The translations under genes were made by a program, and so were the position numbers. The notes under the pieces are model-generated. The model was not told the DNA's origin. It ran no database searches and was given only the letters and a program-made list of their open reading frames with translations. Shown piece by piece: positions 37,402 to 47,000 of a stretch of DNA of 63,735 nt. The stretch covers positions 1 to 63,735 of the forward strand of contig JAOUFJ010000014.1 of assembly GCA_029858255.1 (NCBI GenBank), in the 5' to 3' direction. Position 1 is the first letter of the stretch; every line of letters starts with the position of its first letter. This DNA comes from a candidate division WOR-3 bacterium (GTDB taxonomy: Bacteria > Hydrothermota > Tepidihabitantia > SM23-42).

Positions 37402-37847
37402 AAGTAATACTCCTTAAACCAATGGATAGAGTCGGTAAGCCCTTTGACGTGGTCGAGGTCAGGGATGGCTATGCGCGGAACTATCTCATTCCCAGAAAAA
37501 TCGCCATGGAAGCCACCCCTGGTAATCTAAGAGGCCTGGAAAAATCCAAGAAGAGATTCTCTAAACAGATGGACAAGATTCGATTGCTGAGTATGGATCT
37601 TGCCGAGCGGATAAACAATCTTTCGGTGAAAACCACGATCAAGACAGGCATGGATGGGAAGGCATTCGGCAGTGTCACGTCCGCTGACCTTGCATCGCTG
37701 CTGCAGGCCGAGGGGGTCGAGGTCGACAAGAAAGATATCATGCTGAAAGAACCCTTGAAGCAACCGGGGGTCTATGACATAAAGGTCCACCTTGGAGAGA
37801 ATATAGAAGCGGTATTCAAGCTGGCACTGTTAGAAGAAGAGGTGTAG
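37398..37847 (+). CDS. rplI: Ribosomal protein bL9
   Basis: The 149-residue protein starts [19 protein letters not shown] and has the two-domain form with the long connecting helix. The ATG overlaps the rpsR stop; the upstream in-frame extension is not real. Confidence 0.95.
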   Translation: MKVILLKPMDRVGKPFDVVEVRDGYARNYLIPRKIAMEATPGNLRGLEKSKKRFSKQMDKIRLLSMDLAERINNLSVKTTIKTGMDGKAFGSVTSADLASLLQAEGVEVDKKDIMLKEPLKQPGVYDIKVHLGENIEAVFKLALLEEEV

Positions 37848-37848
37848 A

Positions 37849-38331
37849 ATTCTCGAGGTTTTCGTAAACGCGGTCATCGAAGACCAGCAATGGCACACTT
37901 ATGTAGTACTCCTGAAGGAAAAATTCGGCGAACGAACTCTACCAATATGGATCGGCGAGAGCGAGGCAATGGCAATAGCCTTGACCCTGGAGGGGGTGAA
38001 ACCCAAGCGCCCGTTGACACATGACCTGTTGAAGTCGATCCTCGATGCATTCCAGGCAAAGGTATCGAAGATCGGTATCGTTGATCTAAGGGAAGAAACA
38101 TACTATGCAAAAATATTTGTCGAACTTGATTCAAAAGTCTTCGCGATCGACGCCCGTCCTTCCGACTCGATCGCCCTTGCACTGCGCACAAAGAGCAGCA
38201 TATGGGTCAACGACGACATAATAAACCACAACGGCATTGTTCTGCAGGGCGATAAGACGGTGGACGAGTTGAAGAGGCGCCTGCGCAACACTAAACCCGA
38301 GTCGTTTGGTGAGATCGATTTCAATAAGTAG
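37849..38331 (+). CDS. Bifunctional nuclease (BFN/DUF151) family protein, apparent ATT start
   Basis: The 160-residue protein matches the BFN/DUF151 family in full: LEVFVNAVIED at the start, PIWIGESEAMAIALTLEGV and PLTHDLLKSILDA. Homology extends well upstream of the first ATG (37969). In the frame back to a stop at 37831 there is no ATG, GTG or TTG. The codon ATT at 37849 lies 4 nt after the GAGGTG site and begins exactly where the family begins. It is 1 nt after the rplI stop. Confidence 0.85.
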   Translation: MLEVFVNAVIEDQQWHTYVVLLKEKFGERTLPIWIGESEAMAIALTLEGVKPKRPLTHDLLKSILDAFQAKVSKIGIVDLREETYYAKIFVELDSKVFAIDARPSDSIALALRTKSSIWVNDDIINHNGIVLQGDKTVDELKRRLRNTKPESFGEIDFNK

Positions 38332-38345
38332 CATCAGATAGAGAT

Positions 38346-39080
38346 TTGAAAATCAGAAAAAACATCATCGACCTCGGTATTCTATCGGCTACCGAGCGAA
38401 AGATGGTCAACGAAATACTCCAGATCAAAGAAAGGGAAGTTAACAAGGTGATGATACCAAAGAATGAGGTCATTTCCTTGTCATACGATACGCAGCTCCA
38501 TGAGGTGGTTGCGACATACAAGAAACACCATTACTCCAGGTACCCGATCTACTTTGACAATCTCGACCAGATGGTTGGTATTCTTCACATAAAGGATATT
38601 ATTTCCTTCTGGAATGATTTTCGGGACTATCCCGTTGTCGAATTCGTCCGTTTGCCGCACTTCGTATACGAGGACAAATCCGCTTTGAGTGTTTTCCTGG
38701 AATTGCAGAGGCTGAGATTATCACTTGCGGTCGTGATCGACGAATTCGGCGGTGTCTCAGGGATCATCACGGTCGAGGACCTGATCGAGGAGATCGTCGG
38801 GGACATCGAGGATGAATTCGATAAGAAGAAGAAGCCTCTGTTAGAGAAGATATCCGACAGTGAGTATTATTTGAATACCAGGATGGAAATAGACGACTTC
38901 GCAGAGAAGTTCGGTGTATCCATAGATGAAGATGATGTTTCGACAGTCGGTGGTTTGATCATTAAGTATGCCGACCGGATACCAAGGGTGGGCGAGGAGA
39001 TCGAGTACAGGAATTTCACATTCAAGATAATCGAAGCAACCCGCAGGAAGATAAGCAAGGTCCGACTCAAGATACGCTGA
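38346..39080 (+). CDS. CBS-domain / CorC_HlyC protein
   Basis: The 244-residue protein has two CBS domains (about 35-155; VMIPKNEVISLSYDT, VGILHIKDIIS, SGIITVEDLIEEIVGDIEDEF) and a C-terminal CorC_HlyC domain (about 165-244). The DUF21 membrane part of full-length transporters is absent, as in E. coli CorC/YbeX. The start is TTG with GATAGAG upstream. A short hairpin spans the stop codon (TGAGTC-TTC-GACTCA). Confidence 0.85.
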   Translation: MKIRKNIIDLGILSATERKMVNEILQIKEREVNKVMIPKNEVISLSYDTQLHEVVATYKKHHYSRYPIYFDNLDQMVGILHIKDIISFWNDFRDYPVVEFVRLPHFVYEDKSALSVFLELQRLRLSLAVVIDEFGGVSGIITVEDLIEEIVGDIEDEFDKKKKPLLEKISDSEYYLNTRMEIDDFAEKFGVSIDEDDVSTVGGLIIKYADRIPRVGEEIEYRNFTFKIIEATRRKISKVRLKIR

Positions 39081-39467
39081 GTCTTCGACTCATCGATTAC
39101 GCATCTCTCCCGCGTCATTGCGAGGAGTGAAGCGACGAACCAATCTCGGTTTCATCATATTTCACCCTCACCTTTTTCCTTTCCCATCAAGGGGGAGGAC
39201 TCGAAGGAATGGTATTTCTCGTCAAGGGAGGGGATTGATATAGGAACAGGCATTCAGAAAGGACCCAACGTCATTTGTCTGCAGCTTGCATGTGCCATTG
39301 TAACAATCTTGTTTTGTCAACGGCACTGACGCAATTAACGGTAATAACGATCCCAACGTTTTTTTTATTTGTTTCGATCATTTGTGCTTTGAGTTTTGGT
39401 ATTGTTTCGTATTTCGATATTCGGATTTCCTCGCAGAAAATGTGGCAATTCTTATACGGTGAATGTT
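39081..39467. repeat. Intergenic repeat island between the CBS gene and uvrC
   Basis: This 387-bp convergent gap holds two recognisable dispersed elements and no gene. At 39113-39148 is a variant of the widespread CGTCATTGCGAGGAGTGAAGC palindromic element. At 39161-39240 is a CCCTCACC...TCAAGGG type element with partial inverted symmetry. The remainder (39241-39467) is A/T-rich with GTATTTCGATATTCGG-like tracts that also resemble dispersed intergenic sequence. Confidence 0.55.
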
Positions 39468-41225
39468 CTAGGTATGCAGGCTTTCGTAGATACGCTTCGC
39501 AATATTCGTCCCGATACCTGGTACTTTAGCTATCTCTGTTTCGCTTGCCTTACGTAAAGCCTCGACACTACCGAAGTATTTCAGTATCATCAGTTTACGA
39601 AATTTGCCGACACCGCTGATACTGTCGAGCAATGATTTCGTTACCTGCTTGCCGCGCAACTTACGGTGGTAGCCGATCGCGAAGCGGTGTGCTTCATCGC
39701 GCAGCCTCTTGAGCAAGTAGAAGCCTTTTGAGGTCGGGGGTATGGAAATAGTATTTCCGCCTGTGTTGAAGAGCTCGTCGCTGCGCTTGGCCAGGGCAAA
39801 GGTTGGAATTTCCGTATCTAATTCTTTTATAACGCGCAGGGCTGAGCTGAGTTGTCCCTTGCCGCCGTCAATGAGCAAGAGACCTGGTTTGGTTTTGCGC
39901 CGTTTCAAGCCCTTGAGCCGGCGGCTGACGATCTGTTTGATCATGGCAAAATCATCCTGGCCGGCAATCCTTTTTATGCGGTATCTTCGATAGTACTGCT
40001 TGTATGGTTTGCCATCTTTGAATGCTACAGAGGAACCTACCGCGAACTTATTCCCCAGATTTGAAACATCAAATCCTTCGATCCAGCGTGGCGGAGTATC
40101 CAGATGCAGTGTTTCCTGTATTTCGATGAGTGCCGGCGAGATGGATGAGTGTGCCAATTTCGTCGATATTTCATGCTCGGCATTCTTCACAGCCCATTTC
40201 AAGAGGGTTTTGCTCTCACCCCTGGGATTGACCATTAGCCGCACTGTGAATCCCTTCTTTTCAAACCATCTCTGCTGGATATCCCAGTCGTCTGGCATGG
40301 ACGCGATTATGATTTGCTCGGGCAGAAAGGAGATGTGAGTATATATTAATCTGATGAAAGCGCTTGCGACCTCTTCGCTGCTGCTCTGGGGGTTGATCTT
40401 CAGATCGTATATTTCCTTGGAGAGCAGTCTGTTCTCGCGTATCCTGAACAAACATGCTACGCAATGGAAACGGGTGCGCGCCGTGCCGATAATATCCCTG
40501 CTGATATTATCTTCGGTCACTATCTGCTGACGTTGCGATATTTTGCGGATCGCGAATAACTGATCCCGTAATGTCCTGGCAGCTTCGAAATTTTCAGAGT
40601 CGGCATGTGACCACATTTGTTTTTCGATGGTCTTTTCGAGTTCATTTGAATTGCCGCGCAGGAACTTTATTCCTTTTTTTACTAAAGCCGCGTACTCGGA
40701 TTTTGTGATGCTATCGGTGCAGGGAGCGCTGCACCTGCCGAGATAGAATTCAAGGCAGGCACGTGAATATTTCCTGGAAAGGTCTTTGGTGCAGGAGACC
40801 AGCTTGAATATCCGGCATAAAGCATCGCGCGTTCTGCGAAGCGCCCGGGCATTCGCATAGGGGCCGAAGACAAGGGAACCGTCGTCGGTCAGGTCGCGCG
40901 TGAACAGAATGCGCGGGAAATCTTCGTTGATAGTGACCTTGAGATAAGGGAATTTCTTGTCGTCCTTAAGACGAATATTGTATTTCGGCTTGTGCATTTT
41001 TATCAAGGATTCTTCAAGGGTGAGTGCTTCGACATCGGAATTTGTCACGATCGTGTCGATGTCAAGGACCTGCTTTATGATGCTTGAATTGATGTAGGAT
41101 GTCAGTCGGTTTCTCAGGTTAGCAGCCTTACCGATATATATTACTTTGTTTCTTCTATCCTTGAAGAGATATACACCTGGTAAAAGTGGTGCGTGAGCGA
41201 TCTTTTCTTTCGGTGGATTTTTCAT
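39468..41225 (-). CDS. uvrC: Excinuclease ABC subunit C
   Basis: This 585-residue repair nuclease has an N-terminal GIY-YIG domain (LLPGVYLFKDRRNKVIYIGKA), a UVR motif (about 205-240), the RNase H-like C-terminal nuclease (FDVSNLGNKFAVGSSVAF) and the final helix-hairpin-helix (LDSISGVGKFRKLMILKYFG). The Cys-rich segment at about 145-175 (CTKDLSRKYSRACLEFYLGRC) is typical. It lies downstream of rtcB, with a 66-nt gap. Confidence 0.95.
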   Translation of the reverse strand: MKNPPKEKIAHAPLLPGVYLFKDRRNKVIYIGKAANLRNRLTSYINSSIIKQVLDIDTIVTNSDVEALTLEESLIKMHKPKYNIRLKDDKKFPYLKVTINEDFPRILFTRDLTDDGSLVFGPYANARALRRTRDALCRIFKLVSCTKDLSRKYSRACLEFYLGRCSAPCTDSITKSEYAALVKKGIKFLRGNSNELEKTIEKQMWSHADSENFEAARTLRDQLFAIRKISQRQQIVTEDNISRDIIGTARTRFHCVACLFRIRENRLLSKEIYDLKINPQSSSEEVASAFIRLIYTHISFLPEQIIIASMPDDWDIQQRWFEKKGFTVRLMVNPRGESKTLLKWAVKNAEHEISTKLAHSSISPALIEIQETLHLDTPPRWIEGFDVSNLGNKFAVGSSVAFKDGKPYKQYYRRYRIKRIAGQDDFAMIKQIVSRRLKGLKRRKTKPGLLLIDGGKGQLSSALRVIKELDTEIPTFALAKRSDELFNTGGNTISIPPTSKGFYLLKRLRDEAHRFAIGYHRKLRGKQVTKSLLDSISGVGKFRKLMILKYFGSVEALRKASETEIAKVPGIGTNIAKRIYESLHT

Positions 41226-41291
41226 TATGTGGCGAGCAGCATATGGTGCTCGCAGCTTATCAGCGAAAACGCGGAGCTTCCGGCAGCAAGT

Positions 41292-42746
41292 TTATCCCTT
41301 GACCACGCCCAACGGTCTCATGCGAGCGACTTTGCGCGATATGCCTGCCTGATGCACGGCATCAACGACCATATCTATATCCTTATACGCTTCGGGTACT
41401 TCCTCTCTCAGCACCTCGCTGCTTGCGGACAGAACATAAATGCCTTTTTCCGCGAGCTCTTTGCTGATGCTCCGGCCGCGTGTTCTGTCCAGTGCTTTGG
41501 TCCGGGACATCACCCGGCCCGCACCGTGGCAGGTCGAACCAAAGGTTTCTTTCATTGCCAGGTCTGTTCCGAGCAGGAGATATGAATTTGTGCCCATGTC
41601 GCCAGGTATGAGCACGGGCTGGCCAATGCCCTTGTATGCGTCAGGCACTTCTTCATGCCCTGCCGGGAATGCCCGTGTTGCACCTTTCCGGTGTATGCAT
41701 AATTCCTTTGTTTGGCCACCGACTACGTGTTTTTCGAACTTGGCGATATTGTGGGCCACGTCATAGATCAGATGCATGCTCAGCGCTTCTGATGATTTAC
41801 CGAGCACTTTTTCAAATGATTCTCTGACCCAGTGCATTATGCATTGGCGATTTGCCCACGCGTAATTCGCCGCACACGCCATCTGTGCAAAATAGGATTT
41901 TCCTTCAGGTGATGTTATCGGAGCGCATGCCAGCTGCCGGTCAGGGATCTGTATTCCATACTCATGAGTGGTTCGGCCGAGTATTTTGACGTTGTCATCA
42001 CATACCTGATAGCCAAGACCGCGCGAACCGGTGTGTATCATAACGGTTATTTGACCGACATCATCGATGCCCATGGTTTTTGCGGCTTCCCGGTCATAGA
42101 TATCCTGCACGACCTGTATTTCGAGAAAATGATTTCCAGCGCCAAGCGTGCCGAGCTGGGGCCTTCCCCGCTGGAGCGCTCGTTTAGACACCATGTCCGG
42201 ATTTGCGCCCGCTAGCGCACCGCGCGCCTCGATATGGTCGATGTCCTCTTCCCATCCATAACCCTTTTTCAATGCCCATTGCGCACCGTGAATCAGCACG
42301 TCCTTGACTTCGCGTTCGTCGATTCGGATCTTGCCGGTTGAGCCAACGCCGGAAGGAACGTTGTTAAATAAAGCGTGAACCAGTTCCTTGATCTTGCCCT
42401 TTATTTCTTTGTCGGTGAGGTCAGTACGCAGCAGGCGTACGCCGCAATTGATATCATAACCTACGCCACCGGGTGAAATAATACCCGTGTCGATTTCAAA
42501 AGCCGCGACACCGCCGATCGGGAATCCATAACCCCAGTGGATGTCCGGCATGGCCATCGCGCATCCGACAATACCCGGTAGAGTGGCAACATTTGCCACT
42601 TGTTCTGGAGCCTGGTCAGAGACTATCTGCGGCAGCATTCTTTCTGAAGCGTAGATCAACCCGTCAGTTTTCATTCCGGATTTATAACTGCGAGGAATTT
42701 TGTATCTATAATTATCGATCTTTTCCAGCTTGCCTTGCCAGGACAT
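41292..42746 (-). CDS. rtcB: RNA-splicing ligase RtcB
   Basis: This 484-residue enzyme ligates 2',3'-cyclic phosphate or 3'-phosphate RNA ends to 5'-OH ends with GTP and Mn2+. Conserved segments include SPGGVGYDINCGVRLLRT (metal Cys), GTLGAGNHFLEI, HTGSRGLG, CIHRKGATRAFPAGH and GSTCHGAGRVMSR. ATG 42746 follows GGAGG by 6 nt; the long upstream frame reaching 42938 overlaps the promoter. No archease gene is present nearby. Confidence 0.96.
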   Translation of the reverse strand: MSWQGKLEKIDNYRYKIPRSYKSGMKTDGLIYASERMLPQIVSDQAPEQVANVATLPGIVGCAMAMPDIHWGYGFPIGGVAAFEIDTGIISPGGVGYDINCGVRLLRTDLTDKEIKGKIKELVHALFNNVPSGVGSTGKIRIDEREVKDVLIHGAQWALKKGYGWEEDIDHIEARGALAGANPDMVSKRALQRGRPQLGTLGAGNHFLEIQVVQDIYDREAAKTMGIDDVGQITVMIHTGSRGLGYQVCDDNVKILGRTTHEYGIQIPDRQLACAPITSPEGKSYFAQMACAANYAWANRQCIMHWVRESFEKVLGKSSEALSMHLIYDVAHNIAKFEKHVVGGQTKELCIHRKGATRAFPAGHEEVPDAYKGIGQPVLIPGDMGTNSYLLLGTDLAMKETFGSTCHGAGRVMSRTKALDRTRGRSISKELAEKGIYVLSASSEVLREEVPEAYKDIDMVVDAVHQAGISRKVARMRPLGVVKG

Positions 42747-42768
42747 GTACAGCCTCCTTCCTATTATG

Positions 42769-42796
42769 ATTATAAAGCATTTGCTGGAATTGTCAA
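42769..42796 (-). promoter_or_regulatory. Promoter of rtcB
   Basis: TTGACA (42796-42791), 16-bp spacer, TATAAT (42774-42769). The leader is about 16-20 nt and contains GGAGG. Confidence 0.85.
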
Positions 42797-42815
42797 TTGT
42801 ACGCGTAACCAAAAG

Positions 42816-42901
42816 ACGTATTCGTTGTTCGTAAATCGTATTCGCAACCATGATGGAGTGACCCGCAAAACACGAGTACGAGCCGCGAAAAACGAATACG
42901 T
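42816..42901. repeat. Inverted repeat in the rtcB/carA intergenic region
   Basis: ACGTATTCGTT (42816-42826) and AACGAATACGT (42891-42901) are perfect 11-bp complements around 64 nt of CGTATTCG-rich sequence. The right arm is followed by TTTTATTTTT on the plus strand. It resembles dispersed intergenic sequence more than an operator. Confidence 0.45.
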
Positions 42902-42931
42902 TTTTATTTTTATCCAGCGACACATTAAATA

Positions 42932-42959
42932 TTGACAAGTTCCCATATGTATGTATACT
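42932..42959 (+). promoter_or_regulatory. Promoter of carAB, near-leaderless
   Basis: TTGACA (42932-42937), 16-bp spacer, TATACT (42954-42959); the carA ATG begins 11 nt later, so the leader is at most about 4 nt and no Shine-Dalgarno is possible on it. Confidence 0.8.
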
Positions 42960-42970
42960 TCTATTTTAGA

Positions 42971-44035
42971 ATGCAGGATACAATCCTTGTCCTTGAGGAT
43001 GGAACAGTCTTCAAAGGCAGGGGTTTTTTTGTCGGCGGAGAGGTTTTTGGCGAGGTGGTTTTTAACACGTCAATGACCGGGTATGAAGAGGCATTCACCG
43101 ACCCGTCATATGCAGGTCAGATACTCGTCATGACCTATCCGCTTATTGGTAATTACGGATTTCACAAGAGACATCGTGAGTCAGAGAAGACTCAAATTAG
43201 AGGGCTCGTTGTCAAAGAGCCCTATTTTTTTTCAACCCGTGGAACGCGTATGGCGCGTTTCCTCAAAGCAGAACGTTTGCCGTGTCTATATGACATAGAC
43301 ACGCGTGCGTTGACGCTGAAGATCAGAAATCGCGGCACGATGAAAGGGATGCTCGTCGGCAATGCACAAAATGTCGACATCCCTCAATTGGCCAGCAGGA
43401 TCCAGCAGACTCCACACCCTGACAAAGAGAATCTTGTTGCCAGTGTTTCATGCAAGAATGCGACAATACACAGAAGCCGCGGCAGGAAGAAAGTCGTTTT
43501 GATCGACTGCGGTGTTAAGAAGAGCATTGTCGATAACCTGCTACGCTACGCTACAGTTATCCAGGTACCATATGACGTTGATATGAAAACAATAGATGAA
43601 TTTCATCCCGATGCGGTCGTCATATCCAACGGACCGGGTAATCCTGAGCATCCTGACATCATGGGTTCCACTGTCAGGACGATAAAGAATACGCTGGAGA
43701 AATATCCTACTCTTGGAATATGCCTGGGGAATCAGCTATTGAGTATCGCACTCGGCTTCAAGACCTACAAAATGAAGTTCGGCCACCGCGGCAGCAATCA
43801 TGGTGTGAAAGATCTTGCGAGCAACAAGGTGTACATAACATCTCAGAACCACGGATATGCGATCAAGGAAGAGGATATCCCTGAAGTCCGGATATCCTGG
43901 ATGAACGTCAACGATCACACAATCGAGGGCATCCGGCACAAGAGATTACCAGTATCCTCTGTTCAATTTCATCCAGAGGCAGGTCCTGGTCCTTATGATA
44001 CCACGTTCATTTTCCGGGATTTTCTAAATGCCTAA
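42971..44035 (+). CDS. carA: Carbamoyl-phosphate synthase small subunit
   Basis: This 354-residue glutaminase subunit supplies ammonia to CarB. The N-terminal domain keeps FNTSMTGYEEAFTDPSYAGQ. The class I amidotransferase domain has GICLGNQLL, the nucleophile Cys being intact, and HPEAGPGP with the His/Glu pair. The motif usually reads GICLGHQ, so one residue after the Cys segment is changed. ATG 42971 is chosen because the conserved start MQDTILVLEDG follows; the frame extends to 42932. It overlaps carB by 8 nt. Confidence 0.95.
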   Translation: MQDTILVLEDGTVFKGRGFFVGGEVFGEVVFNTSMTGYEEAFTDPSYAGQILVMTYPLIGNYGFHKRHRESEKTQIRGLVVKEPYFFSTRGTRMARFLKAERLPCLYDIDTRALTLKIRNRGTMKGMLVGNAQNVDIPQLASRIQQTPHPDKENLVASVSCKNATIHRSRGRKKVVLIDCGVKKSIVDNLLRYATVIQVPYDVDMKTIDEFHPDAVVISNGPGNPEHPDIMGSTVRTIKNTLEKYPTLGICLGNQLLSIALGFKTYKMKFGHRGSNHGVKDLASNKVYITSQNHGYAIKEEDIPEVRISWMNVNDHTIEGIRHKRLPVSSVQFHPEAGPGPYDTTFIFRDFLNA

Positions 44036-47000
44036 ACGCAAAGATATCAAGAAGTTGATGATAATCGGTTCGGGGCCGATCGTTATCGGTCAGGCCGCGG
44101 AATTTGATTTCTCGGGCTCGCAGGCGAGCAGGTCGTTGAGGGAGGAAGGCTATCAGACGGTGGTCGTGAATTCCAACCCGGCAACGATCCAGACCGATTC
44201 TCAAATTGCTGACGTTATTTACATCGAGCCTTTGAATATCGAAACTCTGGCTAAGATAATCGAGATCGAGAGACCGGATGGTTTGCTGCCAAGCTTTGGC
44301 GGCCAGACAGCCTTGAACCTTTCGTTCCGTCTTGCACAGGAAGGGATACTGGACAGATATGGTATCGAACTCCTGGGGTCGGATCGGGAAACGATCGAGG
44401 CGGCCGAGAACCGGGAGAGTTTTCGCAGATTGATGTCCGAACTCGATGAGCCGATCCCCCAGAGCGTGGCATGTCACAGCATTGAGCAAATAAGAGAAGC
44501 CATGCTCACGCTGTCATACCCAGTCCTGGTCCGCCCCGCGTACACTTTGGGTGGCACCGGAAGCGGCGTTGCATACAACTGGCAGGAGCTTCAGGAAGTC
44601 GCCAGTGCCGGGATCAGGCAGTCGCAGATCGGGCAGGTGCTCATCGAGGAAAGTGTATTGGGCTGGAAAGAATTCGAGTACGAGGTCATGCGCGATGGCA
44701 ATGATAACTGCATTACGATTTGTAGTATGGAAAACTTGAATCCAATGGGTGTGCATACGGGTGAGAGCATAGTCTTTGCGCCGGTCCAGACCTTGACCGA
44801 TAAGGAAAACCAGATTCTCAGAAGTGTGAGTCTGAAGATCATAAGAGCGCTCAAGATCTGCGGAGGGTGTAATATCCAATTCGCAGTGGACCAAAAACGC
44901 TGGGCTTACCGCATCATTGAAGTGAACCCCCGGGTATCTCGCTCATCGGCACTGGCATCGAAGGCGACGGGGTATCCCATCGCCCGGGTCAGCGCCAAGA
45001 TCGCGGTGGGCATGAACCTTGATGAGATCCCGAACGCGGTGACCAAGAAAACAACGGCGGCATTTGAGCCCGCACTCGATTACGTTATCGCCAAGATACC
45101 GCGCTGGCCTTTCGACAAATTCCCGACTGTCGACCGACGCATAACCACGCAGATGAAATCGACCGGTGAAGTGATGGCGATCGGCAGCACCATTGAGGAA
45201 GCAATGCTCAAAGCGATAAGATCGCTGGAAATAAATCAAATGGGACTAGAACCCGAGGCGATCAAAGAACACGAGCTCATACAGCAACTCGAAGAACCCA
45301 CCGACCGTTTGCTTTTCTGTATCGCAGAATCATTGCGCAGGGGCTACACGGTCAAGAAGATCTCTGAACTCAGCAAGGTTGATCCCTTTTTCATTACCAA
45401 GATCGCGAATATTATTAACGTCGAAAGGAGATTGCAGAAATGTCCCCTGGATCCTGAACTGCTGAGTGACGCAAAGAGATTTGGTTTTGCAGATGATGAG
45501 ATCGGCCGTATCTTGAGTAAACCGGCCGAAGAAATCAGGGCACTTCGTGAATCGCTGGGCATAGTGCCGCGCTTCAATATGGTCGACACTTGCGCCGGAG
45601 AATTCGAAGCGGTAACACCGTATTACTATTCCACGTATATGGCGACGGGTGGTATCAGAACCCGTGAAAAGAGCAAACGGCGCATTCTCATTATCGGCTC
45701 AGGACCGATTCGGATCGGCCAGGGCATTGAGTTTGACTACTGCTGCGTGCACGCTGCGCTTGCACTCAAGGATGCCGGGTTCGAGGCGATAATGATGAAC
45801 AATAACCCGGAGACGGTTTCGACCGATTTTGATGTATCGAGCCGCCTCTATTTTGAGCCACTCGTGTTTGAGGATGTTTTGAATGTTATTGAGCGGGAAA
45901 GGCCCGGTGGTGTCATTCTGCAGTTCGGCGGCCAGACTTCAATAAATCTGGCGATTCCTCTGGCCGAGTTGATCACGAGCGGCAAGTTGGATGTTGAAAT
46001 CCTGGGGACGCAGCCAATTGATATACACCGCGCCGAAGACCGGGAGCAATTTTCAACCCTCTTGGGGAGTATGGGAATCAAGCAGCCGCCTTTCGGAACA
46101 GGCTATACTTTCAACGATGTGAAGAACGTTGCCGCTTCCATAGGCTATCCGGTCATCGTACGCCCCAGTTATGTGCTGGGCGGACGTGCTATGGAGATCG
46201 TCTATGAAGAACGTGGGCTCGAGCAATACATGGACGCGGCGGTGCGCGTTTCAAGAAAACATCCCGTTCTCGTCGACAAGTACGTGGCCAATGCAACTGA
46301 GGTCGACGTTGACGCGATCTGTGATGGTGAGGAGGTCTTCATCGGCGGTGTCATGGAACATATCGAACAGGCAGGCGTGCACTCGGGCGATTCGTATTGC
46401 GTGATTCCGCCAAGAACGCTATCAGATGACAGGGTATACAAAATAGAGAGCACAACGAGGGATATCGCGCGTTCGCTAAACACCAGGGGATTGATCAATA
46501 TTCAGTTCGCAGTGCAGAATGGCGAGATCTATGTGCTCGAAGCAAATCCACGCGCCTCGAGGACAATTCCTTTTGTCTCCAAAACGATTGGCGTTCCGCT
46601 CGCAAAACTCGCAACGTTGATCTTGATCGGGCAGAGTATAGAAGATCTCAGACGGTCACGTGTTCTGCCGAATCTTGCCAGACGTAGATTCGTTTCTGTA
46701 AAGGGCCCGGTATTCCCGTTCAAGAAACTGACTGGCGTCGATCCGATCCTTGGTCCGGAGATGAAATCGACCGGTGAGGTCATGGCAATCGACCGGACCT
46801 TTGGCGCCGCATATTACAAGGCGATACTGAGCGATGAGAGGTTCAGTAACAAGGGAACGGTCTACGTCACGGTACGTGATGATGATAAACCCAGGATACT
46901 CGAGCTGGTGAGATCATTCGCTGAACTTGGTTTCAAATTCGTGGCGACCCGGGGGACGGCGGATTATCTTCGCCAACACGGAATCGAAGTCCAGACGGTA

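Noticed and set aside
42747-42938. 64-residue N-terminal extension of rtcB
   Set aside because: It crosses the rtcB promoter; GGAGG is correctly placed before ATG 42746 and the known N-terminus starts there.
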